From contig JAAXWV010000038.1 of NCBI GenBank assembly GCA_013334845.1, positions 1 through 9,993 of the forward strand: a stretch of 9,993 bases of DNA, in the 5' to 3' direction. The translations under genes were made by a program, and so were the position numbers. This DNA is from Candidatus Roizmanbacteria bacterium. GTDB lineage: Bacteria; Patescibacteriota; Microgenomatia; UBA1406; GWC2-37-13. The notes under the pieces were generated by a model. The model ran no database searches, had not been told where the DNA came from, and saw only the letters and a list, made by a program, of their open reading frames with translations. Below, piece after piece: positions 5,837 through 9,993 of this stretch; position 1 is the first letter of the stretch, and the number at the start of each line of letters is the position of its first letter.

Positions 5837-6883
5837 ATGAAAGTACTTGTAACTGGAGGAGCAGGATTTTTAGGATTGCACGTAGCGCAGGGGTTTGCAC
5901 GTCACAAAGATGTAAAAATAGTTTTACTCGATATAGCTCCCTATACAAAGGAAGAATATCCGAGGGGAGTGGAGTTTGTCGCGGGAGACGTACGCGATGC
6001 TACACTCGTGAACCGGCTTCTCAAAGGAGTTGATGTGGTAATTCACGGGGCTGCGGCACTTCCGTTGTGTAGTCCCGCCGAAATTCATGACACGAATGTA
6101 AACGGTACGGAGAATATGCTTTTTGCCGCTCATGCAAACAAAACTAAACGCTTTATTTATATTTCTTCTACAGCCGTCTATGGTGTACCAAAAAAACATC
6201 CAGTATATGAAGATGATCCAGTTGTGGGCGTAGGCCCTTATGGACACAGTAAAATTGAGGCTGAGAAGCTCTGTCAGAAATATCGCAGCCGCGGGTTAGT
6301 TGTCAGTATCATTCGCCCTAAAACATTTGTCGGGACCCATCGTTTAGGTGTTTTTGAAATCCTTTTTGATTGGATAAAAGATGGAAAGAAAATTCCAATG
6401 GTCGGTTCGGGAACCAATCGCTATCAACTTATGGATGTTGAAGATTTGGTTAATGCGCTCTATCTGTGCGCATCGGCCCCCGATGAGAAAAAAGTCAATG
6501 ACACTTTCAATGTTGGAGCTGAAAAGTTTGACACGGTGCGGGAAGATCTGCAACAGGTTTTTGATTTTGCAAAGTCAGGTTCAAAAATTATGCCGGTACC
6601 TGCTACACCTGTCAAGTTAACGCTCTTTTTATTGGAAAAAATGCGCTTATCGCCCCTCTATCAATGGGTATATGATACTGCAGATAAGGATTCCTTCGTT
6701 TCCATCGATAAGATCAAAAAAAAGCTGGGCTGGGAGCCGAAATCATCCAATGGGGAGGCTCTTATTAAGGCATATAAATGGTATTTGGAAAATTACATTG
6801 ATGTAAAATCACGTCCCGCTGGTACCACTCACACGGTAGGTTGGAAACAGGGAGCACTCGGGATTGTGAAGCGCTTTATGTAA
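5837..6883 (+). CDS. NAD-dependent epimerase/dehydratase (extended SDR)
   Basis: This 348-residue protein is an extended short-chain dehydrogenase/reductase of the nucleotide-sugar epimerase type. The Rossmann motif is GGAGFLG (7-13); Asp32 at the end of the second strand favours NAD over NADP. DVRD (51-54), HGAAALP (70-76), SSTAVYG (110-116) and the catalytic Tyr135-x-x-x-Lys139 (YGHSK), with Ser110/111 nearby, are all present. The C-terminal part (from about 165) would bind the sugar nucleotide or another substrate; the exact reaction (UDP-sugar 4-epimerase, dTDP-sugar dehydratase or 3-beta-HSD-like) is unclear. I chose ATG 5837 because the Rossmann strand MKVLVTGG begins there; the frame also opens at a TTG (5795). 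No Shine-Dalgarno is visible. It meets the glycosyltransferase gene tail to tail, three bases apart. Confidence 0.87.
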   Translation: MKVLVTGGAGFLGLHVAQGFARHKDVKIVLLDIAPYTKEEYPRGVEFVAGDVRDATLVNRLLKGVDVVIHGAAALPLCSPAEIHDTNVNGTENMLFAAHANKTKRFIYISSTAVYGVPKKHPVYEDDPVVGVGPYGHSKIEAEKLCQKYRSRGLVVSIIRPKTFVGTHRLGVFEILFDWIKDGKKIPMVGSGTNRYQLMDVEDLVNALYLCASAPDEKKVNDTFNVGAEKFDTVREDLQQVFDFAKSGSKIMPVPATPVKLTLFLLEKMRLSPLYQWVYDTADKDSFVSIDKIKKKLGWEPKSSNGEALIKAYKWYLENYIDVKSRPAGTTHTVGWKQGALGIVKRFM

Positions 6884-6886
6884 CAG

Positions 6887-8590
6887 TTAGAGAGTTCGAG
6901 TATTTTTGAAAATCATGATCTTCGGATGGTCATATACCGTGAATGATTCGTCTGCCCATTGGTCAGAAAATGAAGGTGAGGATCCTATAAATTGTCTCAG
7001 AAACGGCAATTCCGGATTTGAGGAAAATTCAGCCACTTTTACATAGCCCAGTCGCCCAGCTAATAGATCTCGATAATACTGAGCTGTATTGTGGTAGCAT
7101 TTTTCAAATTTTTCGCAGTCTGCCAGTTTCTGTAGAGGTGTAATAAGGCGGTTAGAGGCAATGATGATGTAATTACTAGAGTTCAATTTCTCCTTCATTA
7201 CTTCCCATTTGATGGAATTATCCGGCAGATCGTAGAGTGGCAATTCTATCATTTGATACTGATCGCTGTTCCAGAGAGGGAGCATGTCATCCCAATGCTC
7301 AAAAGCAATACGCGATCCGGTGGGAATTGTATTAAGTATCCAGGTGGTTGCGTCGATGCGAGTGTGAGAACGGGCATAGATTGTTTCAAAACACCCTGAA
7401 TAAACGAGGGCCAAAAGAGGGAGTCCGACTACAAGTACGCGCAACTTTTTCCATTTTGCAATTTCTACTAATCCCCAACCAGCCAGGAAAGAAAGCGGTA
7501 CATAAAGTGGAAGCATGTAGCGCATAAATTTAACTGCAGAATGTCCGATTATGAGAAAATAAAAGAGATAAACAGTAGCAATGAAAAAGGGAATTTCATG
7601 TTTATGCACAAAAGCTGGAAGGTGATGGCGATGTTGGACTGCCGATCTTAGAAGAAATACCATGCCTGTAAGTGCAAGGAGCGAAATAATGGGTCCTAGT
7701 CCAAACCAGAAGATATTCTTTATTTGGTATAGATAGGGGAGCGTATCAACATACTGGAGCGTATAGGGAAAGACATATGCGTCACTATTCATGCGTATTT
7801 GGGTGAGATTTGCCGTCATGTAGGTGATGGGCAGCAGGTACGCATAAGGTTGAAACAGAAAGTTAAATAAGCCCAAAAAGGGAATAAATACAACGCTTTG
7901 ATATAAGAAAAAACTGATTGATTGGAATACATATTTTTGTTTCCAGTTGTTTTTTAAACCGAACACGATAAATGGGAAAGGGAAAAAAATAATGGCTGTA
8001 AATTTTGTAGCACAGGCGGCAGCGAGAGCGAGTGATATAGCTATAATTCCTTTGCCAGTAGGGCACTGAAAATATCGTACACAAGCATAAATTAAGAGAG
8101 TAATAAAACAGTTCAAAAATGTATCAACAATAAAGAAATGAGAGTTTTGAATGGGAAAAAAAGCTACTATATAGAAGTAGAAGGCCGCCACTGGCACCCA
8201 TTTTTTGGTAGTGAGCTTTTTTGCTGTGGCATAGAGCAAAATTCCGGTGCAAAGATCAAAAAAAGTTGAGAGGGAGCGACCGATCGGTAGGAGTGTATCA
8301 TAGTTAATGACCTGAGCTTTATCTATTATAGTTATAACCTGGGCCACTCCTCGTAGGATATACAGGGGAAGAGAACCGTAGTTAAAAAAGTCCGGATTCA
8401 TTTTGTCAAAGAGCTGAATCTGGCTCGTAACCATGATCAACATCCGCTCGTCGGGGTGTAAATGGTGCAATTGATCCCATTCTATGCCGAAATTCCTAAG
8501 CCATAGTCCCAGGGCTAATAGAGGAAGTGTAAAAAGAAACATGAAGTACATCATAACTTTTTTACTACCGTTTTTCCATATCCAGTTCAT
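6887..8590 (-). CDS. GT-C (PMT/ArnT-like, GT39/GT83 type) membrane glycosyltransferase
   Basis: This 567-residue integral membrane protein begins with a transmembrane helix (about 12-31) followed by the outside loop HLHPDERM (43-50), whose Asp-Glu pair corresponds to the catalytic acidic motif of polyprenyl-phosphate-sugar-dependent transferases. FFNYGSLPLY (68-77) and NSHFFIVDTFLN (149-160) are also characteristic. Roughly ten hydrophobic helices run to about residue 395, then a soluble, probably extracellular, domain of about 165 residues ends in DESFTVYDHPKIMIFK. Such proteins move a sugar from a lipid-phosphate donor to lipid, polysaccharide or protein; the acceptor is unknown. The neighbouring sugar-nucleotide epimerase, on the other strand, fits a role in surface glycan assembly. 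The ATG overlaps the perfect -10 box of the Lgt-like gene on the opposite strand. Confidence 0.85.
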   Translation of the reverse strand: MNWIWKNGSKKVMMYFMFLFTLPLLALGLWLRNFGIEWDQLHHLHPDERMLIMVTSQIQLFDKMNPDFFNYGSLPLYILRGVAQVITIIDKAQVINYDTLLPIGRSLSTFFDLCTGILLYATAKKLTTKKWVPVAAFYFYIVAFFPIQNSHFFIVDTFLNCFITLLIYACVRYFQCPTGKGIIAISLALAAACATKFTAIIFFPFPFIVFGLKNNWKQKYVFQSISFFLYQSVVFIPFLGLFNFLFQPYAYLLPITYMTANLTQIRMNSDAYVFPYTLQYVDTLPYLYQIKNIFWFGLGPIISLLALTGMVFLLRSAVQHRHHLPAFVHKHEIPFFIATVYLFYFLIIGHSAVKFMRYMLPLYVPLSFLAGWGLVEIAKWKKLRVLVVGLPLLALVYSGCFETIYARSHTRIDATTWILNTIPTGSRIAFEHWDDMLPLWNSDQYQMIELPLYDLPDNSIKWEVMKEKLNSSNYIIIASNRLITPLQKLADCEKFEKCYHNTAQYYRDLLAGRLGYVKVAEFSSNPELPFLRQFIGSSPSFSDQWADESFTVYDHPKIMIFKNTRTL

Positions 8591-8595
8591 ATAAT
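8590..8595 (+). promoter_or_regulatory. -10 element of the Lgt-like gene
   Basis: A perfect TATAAT gives a predicted start near 8602 and a leader of about 23 bases before ATG 8625. No convincing -35 lies 16-18 bases upstream (8567-8572 reads ACCGTT). The box overlaps the first codon of the divergent glycosyltransferase gene, so its promoter lies in the transcribed part of that gene or the two compete. Confidence 0.4.
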
Positions 8596-8624
8596 TTCAG
8601 TAATTACCTATTGTAGTGTCAATT

Positions 8625-9467
8625 ATGCTCCCTGTATTACTTGATTTAAGATTCTTAAAGATTTATACATTCGGCATTTTTCTTGTACTTGCATTTTTCT
8701 GGGCTTGTTTTCTCGTGTGGAAACTGGTGAGGCTCACTTCTCATAAAGAGGAAGAAGTTTTTGATGCTATATTTGTCTCCATACCGATAGGTTTGATCGC
8801 GGGGCGTATTATGTATATCGCAACTCATTTTGATAAATTCGGGTTTGATATTTGGCGCTATATTCTTATTAACGGATATCCTGGCTTGGTATTGTATGGC
8901 TGTGTAATTGGATTTTTTTTAGGAATCCGTGCATTTTTTGCTATTAATAAGGTTAAGTTTAGTGATGTAATCGATTATCTTGTGCCACCTGCGCTATTAG
9001 CCCTTGCTATCGGAAAGCTTGGCAGTTTTTTTGCGGGAGTAGAGTTGGGGACGAAAACAACGTTTCCAATCGCTATAAAATACGCGAATGCAGACGGTTT
9101 ACGCCATCTCACAGCACTTTACGAAGGATTATTATTTTTTCTCGGTGCTTTTGTGGCATATAAAATTTTATTTGCCATCAGACGGGAGAAGTATAGAAAA
9201 GGGTTTCTATTTTCCTGTTTCTTTTGGTACTTTGCGCTTGTTACAGCAAGCTTCGATTCATTGAAAGTATCTCACATCAATTTAGGTCCAGTTTCATTAA
9301 ACAGCATACTGTCATGGGCTATCCTCTTGACATTGAGTATCTATTTAGGTTATTATTTTAGGTGCTCAATTTTTAGCCGATTGTCCGGCATTACAAATTT
9401 AATCATCACACATGGATTTATTAACACTTTCCGCCGATTTCATCGCACAGCAGAAAAAAAGACTTGA
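8625..9467 (+). CDS. degenerate Lgt-like (prolipoprotein diacylglyceryl transferase family) membrane protein
   Basis: The 280-residue protein has about seven hydrophobic segments and the order of blocks found in Lgt, the enzyme that adds diacylglycerol to the lipobox Cys of lipoproteins: AGRIMYI (59-65), LYGCVIG (90-96), a helix pair, GKLGSFFAG (130-138), FPIAIKY (147-153), RHLTALYEG (160-168). Several key sites of E. coli Lgt are changed: SFHGG is LYG (His103 position is Tyr91), and GRxGNF is GKLGSF (Arg143 to Lys131, Asn146 to Ser134). The R-x-x-x-E-x-x-R region near the C-terminus is also not recognisable. I infer either loss of classic activity or a changed lipid-transfer reaction. ATG 8625 is preferred over the in-frame GTG at 8616 because of its better spacing to the -10 box. 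The last 19 codons overlap the next gene. Confidence 0.72.
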   Translation: MLPVLLDLRFLKIYTFGIFLVLAFFWACFLVWKLVRLTSHKEEEVFDAIFVSIPIGLIAGRIMYIATHFDKFGFDIWRYILINGYPGLVLYGCVIGFFLGIRAFFAINKVKFSDVIDYLVPPALLALAIGKLGSFFAGVELGTKTTFPIAIKYANADGLRHLTALYEGLLFFLGAFVAYKILFAIRREKYRKGFLFSCFFWYFALVTASFDSLKVSHINLGPVSLNSILSWAILLTLSIYLGYYFRCSIFSRLSGITNLIITHGFINTFRRFHRTAEKKT

Positions 9468-9780
9468 GGAAGAAAAACAGAAGATACTAAAACAGATAGC
9501 TGAGTTTGTTAAATCTGATCCTTTTTCCGACCCTGATCACGCTTCTGATAACGCCGCGGTCGATACCGATGTTCGTGAACAGAACGATCATCAGGTAATT
9601 GAAGCACAAATTAATGACCTTCAGCGTCGAGCTAATGATATAGATGTCGTCTTGGCAAAAATAGCGAAAGGCAGATATGGATATTGTGAGCGCTGTGGAC
9701 AAGCTATTCCGCTTCCACGTTTGAAGCTTATTCCCGAAGCTCGTTTCTGTGTCAAATGTGAGTCTGATACCAAAAAGTAA
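9412..9780 (+). CDS. DksA/TraR-family zinc-finger protein
   Basis: This 122-residue cytosolic protein has an N-terminal coiled-coil half (about 8-35 and 57-88) interrupted by an acidic segment DPFSDPDHASDNAAVDTD (36-53), then a zinc finger with Cys92, Cys95, Cys113 and Cys116 (YCERC ... FCVKC). DksA/TraR proteins enter the secondary channel of RNA polymerase and alter initiation, often together with ppGpp. E. coli DksA places a DxxDxA acidic tip on the coiled coil; the Asp-rich segment here may play that part, which is inference. The start lies 56 bases inside the Lgt-like gene, in another frame; the aligned N-terminus (ADFIAQQKKRLEEEK) supports using ATG 9412. The overlap implies a shared transcript. 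No Shine-Dalgarno is evident. Confidence 0.88.
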   Translation: MDLLTLSADFIAQQKKRLEEEKQKILKQIAEFVKSDPFSDPDHASDNAAVDTDVREQNDHQVIEAQINDLQRRANDIDVVLAKIAKGRYGYCERCGQAIPLPRLKLIPEARFCVKCESDTKK

Positions 9781-9804
9781 GAAAAGCAGGTATATTGTTA
9801 TCAT

Positions 9805-9933
9805 ATGAACGATTTACCTCCTTCGCTGTTTCTTAATTTTTTTCTCTATCTTATTGTCCCCTTTTTGGGAGGGTATTTTTTTAAAAAACTAGTGAATATG
9901 GCCAATATTTCATTCATATTCACTAAATATTGA
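9805..9933 (+). pseudogene. short membrane-segment ORF, possibly broken antiporter start
   Basis: ATG 9805 opens 42 codons to a TGA at 9931. The first 29 residues contain one hydrophobic helix, FLNFFLYLIVPFLGGYFFKKL, and resemble the start of Kef/CPA2-type monovalent cation:proton antiporters, where such a helix is followed by a basic, Pro-containing turn (RLPxxxGY). Here the reading changes abruptly at codon 30 to VNMANISFIFTKY and stops, exactly where a palindromic stretch begins (9890). I infer a gene start cut by an insertion or rearrangement, but a real 42-residue membrane peptide is possible. TATATT (9791-9796) could serve as -10. Confidence 0.35.
9890..9925. repeat. perfect 11-bp inverted repeat with alternative pairing
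   Basis: TAGTGAATATG (9890-9900) and CATATTCACTA (9915-9925) are perfect reverse complements around a 14-base loop. A second pairing, CAATATTT (9903-9910) with AAATATTG (9925-9932), excludes the first. Read on the minus strand, the first hairpin is followed by GTTTTTT, so it could act as a weak AT-rich intrinsic terminator for minus-strand transcription. It might also be a small palindromic mobile element, since it interrupts the short ORF. Confidence 0.5.
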
Positions 9934-9985
9934 CAAAAAAGCGTGAATGAGATGGAAATTTGGAAAATCGGAGAGGGGTTTGTGT

Positions 9986-9993
9986 ATGAAAGT
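9986..9993 (+). CDS. possible first codons of a downstream gene (partial)
   Basis: ATGAAAGT ends the window. A purine-rich run GGAGAGGGG (9970-9978) stands seven bases before the ATG, one of the best Shine-Dalgarno candidates here. A perfect TTGACA (9930-9935) could be the -35, though no good -10 follows. Nothing can be said about the product. Confidence 0.25.

Noticed and set aside
8594..8622. Minus-strand TTGACA (8622-8617) as promoter of the glycosyltransferase gene
   Set aside because: The matching -10 place (TGAAAT) would put the transcript start inside the coding region.
164..9968. 13-bp inverted match between 164-176 and 9956-9968
   Set aside because: About one such AT-rich match is expected by chance in 10 kb; no extension on either side.

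Overview
This window looks like a chromosomal segment from an uncultivated Patescibacteria (CPR) bacterium, most likely in or near the Microgenomates. That is inferred from gene content: a small DksA/TraR-type protein, a degenerate Lgt-like protein, a GT-C glycosyltransferase with an HPDE motif, tightly packed genes and mostly weak or absent Shine-Dalgarno sequences. TGA is used as a normal stop, which argues against the recoded Gracilibacteria/Absconditabacteria. No rRNA, tRNA, CRISPR array or intact insertion sequence is visible.

Positions 1-425 are regulatory. A possible gene remnant ends at 72, a degenerate 7-nt repeat lies at 131-172, and a good extended -10 promoter at 181-208 should start transcription just before a T-box riboswitch (about 215-425). 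The T-box is complete: stem I with AGUA/GAA specifier loop, a stem II with S-turn, stem III and a canonical T-box sequence. The competing hairpin has no U-tract; instead its 3' arm covers the only GGA upstream of argH and ends at the base before the ATG. This points to control of translation rather than transcription. The specifier is probably AGG (Arg), and the T-box base facing the tRNA discriminator is U, as expected for an A73 tRNA.

Positions 426-3974 hold argH-argG-argF, the last three steps from ornithine to arginine in reverse pathway order, with 14-nt and 1-nt gaps, read as one transcript. Uncharged tRNA-Arg would open argH translation. ArgF has Asp in place of the usual HCLP-motif Cys, and ArgH has Val in place of Pro in its signature.

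Positions 3975-5170 carry a strong hairpin followed by a four-CBS-domain protein whose C-terminus resembles the ribosome-associated HPF/RaiA fold. Positions 5175-5762 (minus) encode a HAD-type hydrolase. It diverges from an NAD-dependent sugar epimerase/dehydratase (5837-6883), which converges with a large minus-strand GT-C glycosyltransferase (6887-8590); these two may serve envelope polysaccharide or protein glycosylation. From 8625 a degenerate Lgt-like membrane protein overlaps a DksA/TraR-type zinc-finger protein. The end of the window has a short membrane-segment ORF ended next to a palindromic element, and possibly the first codons of another gene.
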